Below are positions 8,748 through 18,542 of a stretch of DNA of 64,000 bases, piece by piece; within the stretch, counting starts at the first letter, position 1; each line of letters begins with the position of its first letter. The DNA is from Saccharicrinis sp963663905. Its GTDB lineage: Bacteria > Bacteroidota > Bacteroidia > Bacteroidales > Marinilabiliaceae. The notes beneath the pieces are model-generated. The model searched no databases and was not told where the DNA came from. It was given only the letters and a program-made list of their open reading frames with translations. The position numbers and the translations under genes are program-made. Where the stretch lies: NCBI GenBank assembly GCA_963663905.2, contig OY760657.1:1736001-1800000 (forward strand). Reading direction: 5' to 3'.

Positions 8748-10730
8748 TCAATATTCAATTACGCAAAATCCTCCAGGACGCAAAACTTTAAATTTAAATT
8801 GACTATTGATATTTAGTAATTTAGTTGCGAATTTATCTCCTGGTTTTAGAGTTGGAAGTTTTAGTTCCATGATTTCGCCATTATTTTTCTCATATCTAAT
8901 AATGTAATGATAAAGATTGTATGATGGAATCAGATCTTTAATTTCAATTTCAATCTCTGCATCTGAATTATTAATACGTTCAACTTTGGTAATATTAATT
9001 GGTGATGCTAATTGTTTAAAAACGCTATAAGATGGTTTTGGATTTAAATTGACATCTGTGATACCATGGCGACGAATTTTGTATTTACCAAATCCTTCTT
9101 CACCCATATGAGTTCTGTAATCGCTTAAACAAAAATATATATACCCGATAATATATGGTTGTTTTTGCCATTGTTTAATATGAAATAACATATCGTCAAT
9201 TCTTCGCGCATCACCTCCGGTTATAGCAGGTTCACATAAACCGTTTTCGGTAATAAGCAATGGGCGGTCTCCAATTGACATTTTAACAGTATCCAGTCTG
9301 GCCGGAAGTTCATTTCTGTCTTTCCCATGCCATGATCCAATGTATTCGTTCCATGTTGGTATGTCAAATAAAAGTGATTCGTCATTTTTCTTTTTTTGCC
9401 ATATTCTGTTGGATACTACAGTTGTAAATCTCGAAGAATCCAGATCCTTAACGTACTTTTTTAGCTGCAAATAAGTCTCTTTATCAGTATCGCCATTAAC
9501 TTCATTACTTACTCCCCACGAAAATATACTTACATGATTATAATGATCTTCGATAAAACCTTTTAATTGTTTTTGAGCTGAAACAATTAATTCAGGAGTT
9601 AATTTCGCAGGTTTCTGCCACCATGGTAATTCCTCCTGTACCAGGATACCATATTTGTCCATCAAACTTAACATGTAATCATCCTGTGGCCAGTGAAAGC
9701 GAGTTATGCATACATTTAAATCTTTCATGGAACGAACAATAGAGTCCATGTAACTACGGGGTTCTGTAATTCCGTATTTAGTGCTGCTACCCGGCATGTA
9801 TTCAATGCCCGGAAGTCGGACTACATCGCCATTTATGTAAAGTTTCTCTCCTTTAATTTTCACCTCCTTAAATCCAAAAACTGAAACATTCTTATCAGAG
9901 TAGCCTTCTTTTTTAACAATGGCAGTCTCCAGTTCATATAAATTTGGATCATCAAAATGCCATGGCTTTATTTTTCTCAGCTTAAAAGAGGTTTTGAATA
10001 TACCATTATGTGATTTAAGCTTTTGTCTTTCAGAATATATTACAGTACCTGTGGTTTTATCTTTTAAGCTAAATTTAAATTCGGCATTTGAAATATTTTT
10101 CTCCCATAGTTTTACTGTAATGAGGGTATTACCTGTACTGTCTTTTAAACATAGTTCAGGGGTTACGTGTACAAATTGTAAAGATGGTTTATCAGAGATA
10201 ATAAGGTTTACAGAACGAGTAATTCCTCCATCATTTACCCAGTCAAATGATTTATCATTTGGTAAATTATCTTTGGAGAACTTATTATTGACCGCAACAA
10301 CTATTTTATTGTTTTTGCCAAAATCTATGAATTTTGAAATGTCCAAAGAAAAAGTTGTATATCCGGCGTTTAAATTTTCACCTGCTTTTTTGCCATTAAT
10401 ATAAACGATAGCATCATGATATACTGCATCAAATTTTAAACGAATAGCTTTGCTTTTCCAGTTTATTGGTGCAGCAAAATTTTTTTCGTACCAAGCTAAA
10501 CCTTCGTACTCCTCGTTTTCTTTTTCCAGATTCCAGGAGTGAGGAACGTTAACTTTATGTATTAACTTAGCCGACAGTCCATTTTGCCAATTATTTCCAA
10601 ATCCAATATTATTTGAATCCGTTGTAAATTGCCATTCTCCATCCAAAGAGAATAACTCTCTTGATTGACTATTGATAACAATGAAAATGTGTAGAATTAA
10701 TGTTGATAGAAGTAAGACTTTCCTGGTCAT
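8748..10730 (-). CDS. Glycoside hydrolase family 2 (beta-galactosidase/beta-glucuronidase type)
   Basis: Exported GH2 enzyme of 660 residues, with a signal peptide to about residue 23 (ILHIFIVINSQS). The order is a jelly-roll sugar-binding domain (about 25-180, with WYEKNF and DAVYHDAIVYINGK), an Ig-like domain (about 185-290), and a TIM barrel (about 295-590). The acid/base glutamate is E410 in SWGVSNEVNG, and the likely nucleophile is E495 in LLITENGLCEP. The length is that of short GH2 enzymes lacking the big C-terminal lactase domain. Linkage specificity (beta-galactose, glucuronate or mannose) is not settled. It is a single gene with no SusCD pair beside it. Confidence 0.9.
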   Translation of the reverse strand: MTRKVLLLSTLILHIFIVINSQSRELFSLDGEWQFTTDSNNIGFGNNWQNGLSAKLIHKVNVPHSWNLEKENEEYEGLAWYEKNFAAPINWKSKAIRLKFDAVYHDAIVYINGKKAGENLNAGYTTFSLDISKFIDFGKNNKIVVAVNNKFSKDNLPNDKSFDWVNDGGITRSVNLIISDKPSLQFVHVTPELCLKDSTGNTLITVKLWEKNISNAEFKFSLKDKTTGTVIYSERQKLKSHNGIFKTSFKLRKIKPWHFDDPNLYELETAIVKKEGYSDKNVSVFGFKEVKIKGEKLYINGDVVRLPGIEYMPGSSTKYGITEPRSYMDSIVRSMKDLNVCITRFHWPQDDYMLSLMDKYGILVQEELPWWQKPAKLTPELIVSAQKQLKGFIEDHYNHVSIFSWGVSNEVNGDTDKETYLQLKKYVKDLDSSRFTTVVSNRIWQKKKNDESLLFDIPTWNEYIGSWHGKDRNELPARLDTVKMSIGDRPLLITENGLCEPAITGGDARRIDDMLFHIKQWQKQPYIIGYIYFCLSDYRTHMGEEGFGKYKIRRHGITDVNLNPKPSYSVFKQLASPINITKVERINNSDAEIEIEIKDLIPSYNLYHYIIRYEKNNGEIMELKLPTLKPGDKFATKLLNINSQFKFKVLRPGGFCVIEY

Positions 10731-11031
10731 TATAATGAATTTAAAAGTTTATCATTTTAATTACTATAATATTAAAATGGCATATAAATATTAAATATAT
10801 AATGGTGTAAGATAAAGTTATACAGTTGCTCAGAGAATGGATGATTTTATCATATTAATGGATAAATCATTAAAATAATTCCGAATGTTGGATTATAGGT
10901 TTGGTTTTTAAGGATTACATTAAGAAATAAGATAGAATGGATAAAAAACAGAATATTAATATTGGATAAAACCAATTGCAAAAAGAAGAATGAAATTTAT
11001 TTTATGCAATTGATATTAGGGTTATAAGAAA
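10731..11031. other. Gene-free stretch upstream of GH2
   Basis: AT-rich spacer between the GH2 start and the end of the next minus-strand MFS gene. It presumably holds the GH2 promoter, but I see no convincing -7 element, hairpin or repeat in it. Confidence 0.5.
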
Positions 11032-12237
11032 TTATGCCATTAACTTTTGTTTTATTTTTCCGGGTTGTATTATAACCATTATAGCGGATAAAATACTAAA
11101 TACACCAATAACCCAGGTCATTGGCCATGGAGTACCATCATTAAATATAGCAAGTAATACTGACGAGAGTACTCCACTACCGTATTGTAAAGATCCAATT
11201 AAAGCAGAAGCGGCCCCAGCCATTTCAGGTACATCATCAAGTGCAGCTGCATTTGCCGAAGCTGAAACAATTCCATTCATTGAGAAAAAGAAGAAAATAG
11301 GTATGGCCATTCCTACAATACCACCGATATCAAGCTTTACTAAAAACATTAATAAAATTCCAGCAATCATAGCAACGGTTGTAGATGCTCTGAGAAGATT
11401 TTTTAAACTATATCTACGCACCAATTTTCGGTTTAAAAAACTTAAACTCATAATACCGGTAGTATTTATGGCAAAAAACCAACCGTAATTTTGTGGTTTA
11501 ACACCAAAATATGTAATGTAAACATAGGGAGATCCTGTTACAAAAGCGTAAATACCTACATAAAAAAATGTAACACATAAGGTGTACATCATAAATCGGC
11601 GATGGGTTAAAAGTACTTTATATTTTGAAAATGCCTTTGCAATAGATGAATTGGGTCTTTTTTCTTTTGGAAGCGTTTCCGGTATCCATATAATAGATAC
11701 CAGCATTATAATTCCAAAAATGGTTAAAAACCAAAAGATACTATGCCAGGATGAAAACTTTAAAATCTGACCACCAAACAGAGGGCCTATAATGGGTGCA
11801 AGAGCCATAACTATCATCAGTGAGGATAACATTTCAGCAGCTTTGGTTTTGCTATGTCTATCTCTTACCATGGCTCTCGAAAGCATAGGACCTGTACATG
11901 CACCAACAGCCTGCACCATTCGCCAAAATAGTATTTGAGTAATATTGTGTGAAAGGGCGCATCCTGCCGAGCCGATAATAAATAATAGAGAACCGATGGT
12001 TAATGGTAATTTTCTGCCTAATCTATCACTTATTGGGCCCCAAATGAGTTGTGCAATTGAAAATCCAATTAAAAATCCAGTGATGGTTAGTTCTACATTA
12101 CCTCGTAAATCAATTTCCATTTGAGGCATGGCAGGCAAATATATATCTGTTGAAAGAGATGTAATTCCCATAAAGACACCTAGAATTCCTAAAAGTATAA
12201 TACTGCTGTTTTTTAATGTATAAGTATGTTTAATCAT
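11032..12237 (-). CDS. Multidrug MFS transporter, Bcr/CflA type
   Basis: Inner-membrane proton-driven exporter of 401 residues with about 12 membrane segments. Family marks are STDIYLPAMPQM in the first loop, GPISDRLGRKLPL in loop 2-3, and LFWRMVQAVGACTGPMLSRAMVRD in helix 4-5 and its loop, all typical of Bcr/CflA. C-terminal helices include SMNGIVSASANAAALD, again family-like. The start at 12237 places a short polar N-terminus ahead of helix 1. It sits between GH2 and the aldo/keto reductase gene, same strand, with 166-300 bp gaps, so it may be its own unit. Confidence 0.9.
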   Translation of the reverse strand: MIKHTYTLKNSSIILLGILGVFMGITSLSTDIYLPAMPQMEIDLRGNVELTITGFLIGFSIAQLIWGPISDRLGRKLPLTIGSLLFIIGSAGCALSHNITQILFWRMVQAVGACTGPMLSRAMVRDRHSKTKAAEMLSSLMIVMALAPIIGPLFGGQILKFSSWHSIFWFLTIFGIIMLVSIIWIPETLPKEKRPNSSIAKAFSKYKVLLTHRRFMMYTLCVTFFYVGIYAFVTGSPYVYITYFGVKPQNYGWFFAINTTGIMSLSFLNRKLVRRYSLKNLLRASTTVAMIAGILLMFLVKLDIGGIVGMAIPIFFFFSMNGIVSASANAAALDDVPEMAGAASALIGSLQYGSGVLSSVLLAIFNDGTPWPMTWVIGVFSILSAIMVIIQPGKIKQKLMA

Positions 12238-12345
12238 TTAATGTTTTTTTTAAAGCAACATTCTTTAAAGTCAGAGTAGGCAACCATGCAAATGAGTGTA
12301 AATTTGAATCTTTAAAATTGAGCGGTAATTTTTCACTTTTTTAAT

Positions 12346-12378
12346 GGCACCTCAATAGTAAATAGTATTGAAGGTGCC
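12346..12378 (-). terminator. Possible terminator hairpin after the aldo/keto reductase gene
   Basis: GGCACC (12346-12351) and GGTGCC (12373-12378) enclose a further near-complementary CAATA/TATTG pair. It lies 26 bp past the minus-strand stop at 12404. No T-run follows on that strand, so termination is uncertain. Confidence 0.4.
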
Positions 12379-12403
12379 GGAATTAATATGTATTGGATTC
12401 TTT

Positions 12404-13531
12404 TTACTCAAAAGTGACAGAAACTTCATTCAGCCAGTTTACAATTTCAATGTGTTGAGGACAGCTTTTTTCACATTTTCCGCATTTAATACAATCAGAA
12501 GCTTTTCCGTTTGTTTTTGTATAATTGTCGTAATAAACTTTTTCGATATCAAATACACTTACTGTTTTTTGTTTTACAGTATTGTATAAAGAAAAATATT
12601 CGGGTATAGCAATGTTTTTAGGACATCCATCTACACAATATCTACAAGCTGTACATTGAATTGCAATGGATTCATTAATCATTTTTACAGCCTTACTAAT
12701 AACCCGATCCTCTTCCTGATTTAAGGCCTGAAAATTTTTCATGTAGCTCATATTATCCATCATTTGATCGAAAGATGACATACCGCTAAGCACCATAATA
12801 ACATTATTTAAAGATGCAGCAAAACGTATTCCCCATGAAGCTATAGAAAGATTGGAGTTTGAGGATTTAAACAAATTTGAAACTTTAGCGGGTACATTTG
12901 CTAAACTTCCTCCTTTTAAAGGCTCCATTACAATTATTTTTTTACCATGTTTTTGTGCTACATTGTAACATTTGCCCGACTGAATACTTTGATTATCCCA
13001 ATCGATGTAATTGATCTGAAGCTGCACAAATTCTATTTCTGGATGTTTGGTTAAAATTTCATCAAGTAACACCGCACTGTCATGATATGAAAAACCAATG
13101 TGTTTAATTTTACCTTGTTTCTGTTTTTCCTGAATAAAATTAAATGCGTCAAACTTTTCTGCTTTAGCGTAATTATCAACACCTAAATTATGAAGTAAAT
13201 AGTAATCGAAATAATCAACACCTACTTTTTCAAGTTGCTCATTAAAAATTCTTTCCAAATCATCCTGTTCTTTTAAAAACATGGTTGGTAGTTTGGTTGC
13301 AATAGTAAATGATTCTCTGGGATATCTTTTAACTAAACAATCGCGTACTACATTTTCACTAATAAAATCATGATACATATAAGCTGTATCAAAATAGGTA
13401 AAACCATTTTCAATGAAAGCATCTACCATGTTGTTCACTTGTTCATAGTTGATACTTTTTTGGTCCTTTGAGTTTAATAGCGGTAAACGCATACAACCGA
13501 AGCCTAGTTTTTTTTGCTGAGTTAAATTCAT
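12404..13531 (-). CDS. Aldo/keto reductase with C-terminal 2x[4Fe-4S] domain
   Basis: NAD(P)H-dependent carbonyl reductase of 375 residues. The AKR barrel carries the usual catalytic set: D48 and Y53 in YFDTAYMYHD, K80 in IATKLP, and a histidine in DYYLLHNLG. The C-terminus is a bacterial ferredoxin-like module with cysteines 293, 296, 299, 303 and 347, 350, 353, 357, in CxxCxxCxxxCP pattern, enough for two 4Fe-4S clusters. Such fused AKRs are common in anaerobes. Upstream at 13655-13691 is an AraC-type direct-repeat site in the same orientation, which suggests regulation with the other carbonyl-stress genes here. Physiological substrate unknown. Confidence 0.92.
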   Translation of the reverse strand: MNLTQQKKLGFGCMRLPLLNSKDQKSINYEQVNNMVDAFIENGFTYFDTAYMYHDFISENVVRDCLVKRYPRESFTIATKLPTMFLKEQDDLERIFNEQLEKVGVDYFDYYLLHNLGVDNYAKAEKFDAFNFIQEKQKQGKIKHIGFSYHDSAVLLDEILTKHPEIEFVQLQINYIDWDNQSIQSGKCYNVAQKHGKKIIVMEPLKGGSLANVPAKVSNLFKSSNSNLSIASWGIRFAASLNNVIMVLSGMSSFDQMMDNMSYMKNFQALNQEEDRVISKAVKMINESIAIQCTACRYCVDGCPKNIAIPEYFSLYNTVKQKTVSVFDIEKVYYDNYTKTNGKASDCIKCGKCEKSCPQHIEIVNWLNEVSVTFE

Positions 13532-13654
13532 TTTATCTGGTGTTCAATTTATTTTTCATTCAAAATGATAGGTACAATGGCACCTCTTATGATTTTAATC
13601 GAAATTCAATCTTATTTACGATGACAAAGTTGTTAAATATTTAAAATAACAGAT

Positions 13655-13691
13655 TATCTTCTTTACTGATTTAATTACCATTATTACGGAT
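13655..13691 (-). promoter_or_regulatory. AraC-type direct-repeat operator facing the aldo/keto reductase gene
   Basis: On the minus strand GTAATAatGGTA (13687-13676) is followed 21 bp on by GTAAAGaaGATA (13666-13655). The first half is a close match to the consensus seen at seven other loci; the second is weak. The first half ends about 145 bp before the AKR start codon. Confidence 0.55.
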
Positions 13692-13828
13692 AAATGATTT
13701 TTCTGCATGTAAATTCTTCCGACTACATGAGCAAATATTCCATTTGTAAAACGTTTTAATAAAAGGCATTCCTATTTATAATGGTGTATAGTGTTCTGCA
13801 AATTTGATCATTTGATTATTTTATATAT

Positions 13829-13863
13829 CTGTAATTGGGGTATGTAATTCCGTAAATTGGATA
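13829..13863 (+). promoter_or_regulatory. AraC-type direct-repeat operator facing the MBL-fold gene
   Basis: GTAATTggGGTA (13831-13842) and GTAAATtgGATA (13852-13863), 21 bp apart, in the orientation of the metallo-beta-lactamase-fold gene, about 300 bp before its start. Confidence 0.55.
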
Positions 13864-14160
13864 GGGTATATTTTCTTAAACATTACAATTTTTGTAGTGT
13901 AAAAAAACTTTTTTTTGATAGTTAAATAGTGTTAGTATATAGAGTATCGATCTTTAATGAATTGGTGGTTGCATTGTTTCTTTTTCCTAATTATAATTCA
14001 TTATATGATCGGTACTTTTTTTGTAGTTAAAATGCAATAAAACAGGTAAATATAAATCATAATTCAAATAATTTATAGCAGGTAAGTAAAAATAAATGTC
14101 GCATATATAGGGTGATCCTTAAATGATATTTAAGAGAATGTAGTAACAGAATAAAAAAGT

Positions 14161-15270
14161 ATGCAAAAGACAATAAGAATTTTTTTAGCAATTGTATTAT
14201 TAATAACAATAGGTGTTATGTTAGTGTTAGGACAGGCAAAATTTGGACAGTTACCCAAAGGAGAAAGATTAGAGCGTATATTGAAATCGCCTAACTACAA
14301 AGATGGAGAATTCCGCAATATTAATGAAACTCCGGTTTTATCTACAGAGAAAAGCAGGTTTGGCGTTATGATGAATTTTATGTTCAGAAAAAAAATAGAT
14401 CTGGCACCTGAAATTGATATCCCAGCGATAAAAACAAACCTTAAAGATCTTAAATCTGATGAAGACTGCTTGATATGGTTTGGGCATTCATCTTATTTTA
14501 TGAAGATAAATGGTAAAACCTTTTTAATTGATCCTGTATTTAGCGATTATGCTTCTCCTTTTTCTTTTATAAATAAAGCATTTAAAGGTACAACAGCTTT
14601 TAAGGCTGAGGATATGCCTGAAATAGATTATTTAGTTATTACCCATGATCATTGGGATCATTTAGATTACCATACTGTATTGGAGTTAAAAGACAAAGTA
14701 CATCATGTTATTTGTGGATTGGGTATAGGACAGCATTTTGAATATTGGGGATATGATGCTGATATTATTACAGATTTGGATTGGTACGAAGGTTTAGATT
14801 TAGATGAAGGATGGCGTATGACAGCAACACCAGCCCGTCATTACTCAGGTAGGGGTTTAAAAGGAAATCAGACTCTTTGGGTTTCATATGCTTTACAAAC
14901 ACCAGCACTTAATGTTTACATAGGAGGAGATAGCGGATATGATGAATTTTATAAAGAAATTGGATCAAAATACGGACCTTTTGATTTAGCGATTCTTGAG
15001 CAAGGTCAATATAATCAGGATTGGAATTTGATACATATTTTGCCAGATCAGGTATTTGAAGCTGCTAAAGAATTAAAAGCAAAGAGTATTTTACCTGTGC
15101 ACAACTCACGGTTTGCCCTGGCAAGCCATCCTTGGTATGAGCCATTAAATAAAATGGTTGAAAATCATAAAGATTATGGAATAAGGGTAATTACACCAGA
15201 GATAGGAGAAGTTGTAAATGTAAAGGATAGTACGCAAACTTTTTGCAAGTGGTGGCTAAGTGTGGAATAG
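14161..15270 (+). CDS. MBL-fold metallo-hydrolase (UlaG / NAPE-PLD-like)
   Basis: Metal-dependent hydrolase of 369 residues with an N-terminal membrane anchor or signal (about 5-24, IRIFLAIVLLITIGVMLVLG). The metal site THDHWDHLD has its HxHxDH at 162-167; further ligands fit ARHYSGRG, GGDSGYDEFY and PVHNSRF. WFGHSSYFMKI upstream is typical of the UlaG/NAPE-PLD-like branch (phosphodiester or lactone hydrolysis). The substrate is unknown. It is divergent from the AKR gene, with an AraC-type site upstream. A decayed copy of its C-terminal third lies at 17965-18316. Confidence 0.9.
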   Translation: MQKTIRIFLAIVLLITIGVMLVLGQAKFGQLPKGERLERILKSPNYKDGEFRNINETPVLSTEKSRFGVMMNFMFRKKIDLAPEIDIPAIKTNLKDLKSDEDCLIWFGHSSYFMKINGKTFLIDPVFSDYASPFSFINKAFKGTTAFKAEDMPEIDYLVITHDHWDHLDYHTVLELKDKVHHVICGLGIGQHFEYWGYDADIITDLDWYEGLDLDEGWRMTATPARHYSGRGLKGNQTLWVSYALQTPALNVYIGGDSGYDEFYKEIGSKYGPFDLAILEQGQYNQDWNLIHILPDQVFEAAKELKAKSILPVHNSRFALASHPWYEPLNKMVENHKDYGIRVITPEIGEVVNVKDSTQTFCKWWLSVE

Positions 15271-15431
15271 AATATTTTCGTTTATTGTTTTTTTATAAAA
15301 ACTATATTAAAGATTGATGTTTGGATTATAGATGTACAAATTCACAAAGGATATTTATAAATATTTTTAAAATTTTATTTATTGAATTTTGCTTTATTGC
15401 AATATTACCATACAATCTTATTATAATATAA

Positions 15432-15460
15432 AAGGCTGTTTCAAATTAAGAAACAGCCTT
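15432..15460 (-). terminator. Rho-independent terminator after the iron alcohol dehydrogenase gene
   Basis: AAGGCTGTTTC and GAAACAGCCTT form an 11-bp perfect stem with a 7-nt loop. On the minus strand it is followed by TTTATATTATAA and lies 28 bp after the dehydrogenase stop. It could act in both directions between the convergent genes. Confidence 0.8.
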
Positions 15461-15487
15461 ATTAGAACTAATAAACTTTATAACAAA

Positions 15488-16639
15488 CTACTCAGCATAA
15501 GCAACTCCATTAAAGCAAGCTGTATAAATGGCTTTAATTTCGTCTGCTGTAGGTTTTTTTGGATTAAATAATGTACAAGGATCGTTTAATGCATTTTTAA
15601 CCATAGTGTCTAATTTTTCATTCCATTCTTTTTCATCAACACCAGCTTCTTTAAAAGAAGGAACTACTCCAACCTGAGTTCTCAGGTTTTCTACTTCTGT
15701 TGCAAAATCCTCTGCGTTTTCTTTACCAAATAATGCTGCAAGATCATTGTATTTATCTGTTGCAGTAGAGTTATATCTGATAACATTTGGCATTAAAATC
15801 GCGTTGGCACAACCGTGGGGAACACCGAAAGTACCACCTACCTGGTGAGACATAGAGTGAACAATACCTAACCATACATTTGTAAAAGCCATACCTGCCA
15901 TACAAGAAGCATCATGCATTGCCTGACGTACTTCTTTATTATCAGGATTTTCAACTACAGTAGGCAGATTTTTAAAAACTAAGCTAATGGCATCCTTAGC
16001 TAAAGCATCATTATATCTGTCTGCAATATTTGAAACATAAGCTTCTACTCCATGACTTAATGCATCTAAGCCAGTGTTAGCTGTTACGTTTTTAGGCATT
16101 GATTTACATAATTCACCATCAACAATTGCAATATCAGGGGTTAATTCATGAGAAACAATTGGGTACTTTGTTCCTTTTTCCCTGTCTGTAATAACTGATA
16201 AACCTGTAATCTCTGTACCTGTACCACTAGTAGAAGGAATTGCAACAAAAATAGCTTTATTACGCAATGGTTTTACAGCAAAAGGAGCAGCTAATTCTTC
16301 AAGTTTTGAATCAGGATACTCATAATATATCCACATTGCTTTTGCTGCATCAATAGCAGAACATCCACCTAAACCAACGATTATATCAGGTTGTTCCTGC
16401 TTAAAAAATTCAGCTCCTCGTAAAACTGTTTCAATAGAAGGATCAGCTTCTACGCCATCAAAAACAGCCGATTCAATATTTGCCTCTTTTAGGTATGCAA
16501 CAGTATTGCCTAATGATCCATTTCGTTTTACTGAATTTCCACCAATAACAATTACTGCTTTTTTACCTTTGATCTCTTTCAAATTCTCCAAACTACCTAA
16601 TCCGTGAAATATTTCTTTCGGAACGATAAACTTTGCCAT
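15488..16639 (-). CDS. Iron-containing alcohol dehydrogenase (group III, FucO/DhaT-like)
   Basis: Cytoplasmic NAD-linked alcohol/aldehyde oxidoreductase of 383 residues. The nucleotide-binding loop reads GLGGCSAIDAAK (90-100 region, GGCS instead of the common GGGS). Metal ligands fit D192, H196 (TGLDALSHGVEAY), H261 and H275 (VHSMSHQVGGTFGVPHG). The length equals FucO/DhaT-type enzymes. It is followed by a strong terminator and preceded by an AraC regulator gene on the same strand 305 bp upstream, a likely controller. The natural alcohol (ethanol, propanediol, lactaldehyde) is not decided by sequence. Confidence 0.92.
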   Translation of the reverse strand: MAKFIVPKEIFHGLGSLENLKEIKGKKAVIVIGGNSVKRNGSLGNTVAYLKEANIESAVFDGVEADPSIETVLRGAEFFKQEQPDIIVGLGGCSAIDAAKAMWIYYEYPDSKLEELAAPFAVKPLRNKAIFVAIPSTSGTGTEITGLSVITDREKGTKYPIVSHELTPDIAIVDGELCKSMPKNVTANTGLDALSHGVEAYVSNIADRYNDALAKDAISLVFKNLPTVVENPDNKEVRQAMHDASCMAGMAFTNVWLGIVHSMSHQVGGTFGVPHGCANAILMPNVIRYNSTATDKYNDLAALFGKENAEDFATEVENLRTQVGVVPSFKEAGVDEKEWNEKLDTMVKNALNDPCTLFNPKKPTADEIKAIYTACFNGVAYAE

Positions 16640-16944
16640 TTACTTTAAATTTTAATTTGTTGATTGATTATTCAATGTTTACAATGACAAAAGTATAGCA
16701 ACACAAGCTTGAGTTTGTTACTAAAAAGGTTCAATCGCTTATGAAAAAAGATCATTTTAAACTAATACGCTTAGTGTAAAATTATTATTTGTTGAATAAA
16801 TGTTGATTATCAGTTGTTTATTGTTGTATTTTGAAAGAAGATAAATTTAAAGTAAAAAATATGATCTGATTTCAAATAGTTAAATTTAAGCGATTTATAT
16901 GATAATTTATACTTTATTTTACAGCGATGAGTAAGAAATAAACG
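16640..16944. other. Spacer upstream of the iron alcohol dehydrogenase gene
   Basis: AT-rich, 305 bp. On the minus strand TACTTTTG (16695-16688) fits the Bacteroidota -7 element TAnnTTTG, about 50 bp before the dehydrogenase start, but I find no good -33 element at the right distance. No match to the direct-repeat operators was seen here. Confidence 0.35.
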
Positions 16945-17787
16945 CTATTGCTTTTGCAGTTCGGTAGGATTTATACCAAACTTATTTTTAAATGCAGCAC
17001 TAAAATTAGATAGATTACCATATCCAAAATCCATATATATATCTGAAGCAGTAAGCTCTCCATCTTGTAATATTTCCATAGCTTTTTGCAAACGTTTATC
17101 CTGAAGCCATTTGCCCGGCGATTCTCCAAATTCGTTTAAAAATCTTCTTTTAAAAGATGACAAACTCATATTACATAAAAATGCAAACTCCTCAAGTTTA
17201 AGATTGGAGTATGCATTACTTTCTACAGTTTTTTTAAAGGGTGATATTTCTTTTGATATTAATGAATACAAATACCTTTCAAATTCAGCTCCGTATTTGG
17301 TCAATAAGTAAGTTAAAATCTCCTCAAACTTAATGTTTAACATTTGAGAAGAAAAGCGATCCTCAATTAGACTTATGTTGGATAATGTAATCAGAAATGA
17401 ACTTATATATTCATCATTTTCTATGATAAAAAAAGATGTTTCCTCTTTATTTTCAGGTTCCTTTATTTCATATTTTTTTAAGTAGTTCACTAAAACATGT
17501 TCAGAAAAGAAAAAGAGCTTACAAAAATAGGTATCCTCATTATCCAGAAGTTCTGTCCATAACCAATTTCCTTGTCGAATCAATAAGGACTGATCTTTAC
17601 TTACCATTGCCGATGCATCAGCAAAATGTACCTGCTTTTTACCCACTTGTAAAAAGCTAAACATATTCATACTTAACTGAACTTTACTTTTTACAACATC
17701 CTCAGTCATTTTGTAATCATAAATAAATAAGTCTTTATTTAGATTACTCTTTGATTGGTATATTTCTGGTATATTTTCTATCTGCAT
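16945..17787 (-). CDS. AraC-family transcriptional regulator
   Basis: DNA-binding regulator of 280 residues. The N-terminal two thirds form an unrecognised sensing domain (beta-rich; MNMFSFLQVGKKQVHFADA). The C-terminal AraC/XylS domain (about 185-280) has two helix-turn-helix motifs: LEEFAFLCNMSLSSFKRRF and ASDIYMDFGYGNLSNFSAAF, ending with KFGINPTELQKQ. It precedes the iron alcohol dehydrogenase gene on the same strand. An AraC-type direct repeat (17905-17941) lies about 120 bp upstream in the same orientation, so autoregulation is plausible. Ligand unknown. Confidence 0.92.
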   Translation of the reverse strand: MQIENIPEIYQSKSNLNKDLFIYDYKMTEDVVKSKVQLSMNMFSFLQVGKKQVHFADASAMVSKDQSLLIRQGNWLWTELLDNEDTYFCKLFFFSEHVLVNYLKKYEIKEPENKEETSFFIIENDEYISSFLITLSNISLIEDRFSSQMLNIKFEEILTYLLTKYGAEFERYLYSLISKEISPFKKTVESNAYSNLKLEEFAFLCNMSLSSFKRRFLNEFGESPGKWLQDKRLQKAMEILQDGELTASDIYMDFGYGNLSNFSAAFKNKFGINPTELQKQ

Positions 17788-17904
17788 GCTATGTTATATC
17801 CAAAAGAAATAATTAGTATTTATTACTCGTATAAATCTGATTAAGCTTAGATCAGTACTTTTACTTTAAATCACAAACCTAAGCTTAATATTTTTAAAAC
17901 AGGA

Positions 17905-17941
17905 GGTGCGTATTACTAAAACACCTACCATTATTGCGGAT
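17905..17941 (-). promoter_or_regulatory. AraC-type direct-repeat operator upstream of an AraC gene
   Basis: On the minus strand GCAATAatGGTA (17937-17926) and GTAATAcgCACC (17916-17905), 21 bp apart. An 18-bp stretch around the first half (TACCATTATTGCGGATAA on the plus strand) recurs with one change at 13676-13693, where it also precedes a minus-strand gene. Confidence 0.55.
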
Positions 17942-17964
17942 AATTATTGTATAAACTTATTTCA

Positions 17965-18316
17965 TGTGTTTGTATGTGTTTGGTGATAGTGAATACAATA
18001 AATTATATAAAGAAATAGGATCAAAATACGGACCTTTTGATTTGGCTGTTTTGAGCAAGGTCAATATGATCAGGATAGGAATTCAATACATATTTTGCCT
18101 GGTCAGATATATAATACTGCTGAAGAATTAAAAGCGATAAGTATTTTACCCGCTCTCTATTCAAGATTTGCCTTGACAAACCATCTAGGGTATGAACCAT
18201 AAAATAAAATGGTGGGAAATCATAAAGATTATGTTATTAGGGTAATTATATCACAGATAGGAGAATGTGTAAGTGTAAAAGATAGTGCACAAACATTTAG
18301 TAGATGGTGAAAATAG
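17965..18316 (+). pseudogene. Decayed C-terminal fragment of an MBL-fold gene
   Basis: About 350 bp clearly related to 14920-15270 of the intact MBL-fold gene, e.g. the shared GGATCAAAATACGGACCTTT. Compared with the intact gene it lost one base near 18050 (ctgttttgag against cgattcttgag), which shifts the frame, and has a TTA-to-TAA stop at 18200-18202 and a TGG-to-TGA stop at 18308-18310. The metal-binding HxHxDH part is missing. It is therefore a dead remnant of a duplication, lying in the 920-bp gap before the fructan locus. Confidence 0.88.
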
Positions 18317-18542
18317 ATTAGCAGAAAATCGATACTGTATTTTTCTATAAAAGTCATTTCGTCATGATGATCTTTTGATATATTTTAATTCATTGACTTT
18401 TATCCATTAAAAAATAGCGTTGGTATTAAAATATTTTCTGTCATAATGTAAAGAAAGCTATAATACATTTTGCAACTTCCTACAAATTCCATATAAAATG
18501 CTCTAAAATATCTACTTCCTTGAAAGATAATGATGTATCATG

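Larger units (their letters stand above)
13532..14160. other. Long divergent promoter region between AKR and MBL-fold genes
   Basis: A 629-bp AT-rich gap holding two AraC-type direct-repeat sites, one facing each gene. Apart from these I find no open frame of interest, no strong hairpin and no similarity to neighbouring genes. Confidence 0.6.

Noticed and set aside
9919..10404. 161-codon plus-strand frame within the GH2 gene
   Set aside because: Antisense to the GH2 sugar-binding and Ig-like domains; serine- and leucine-rich shadow sequence without start signals.
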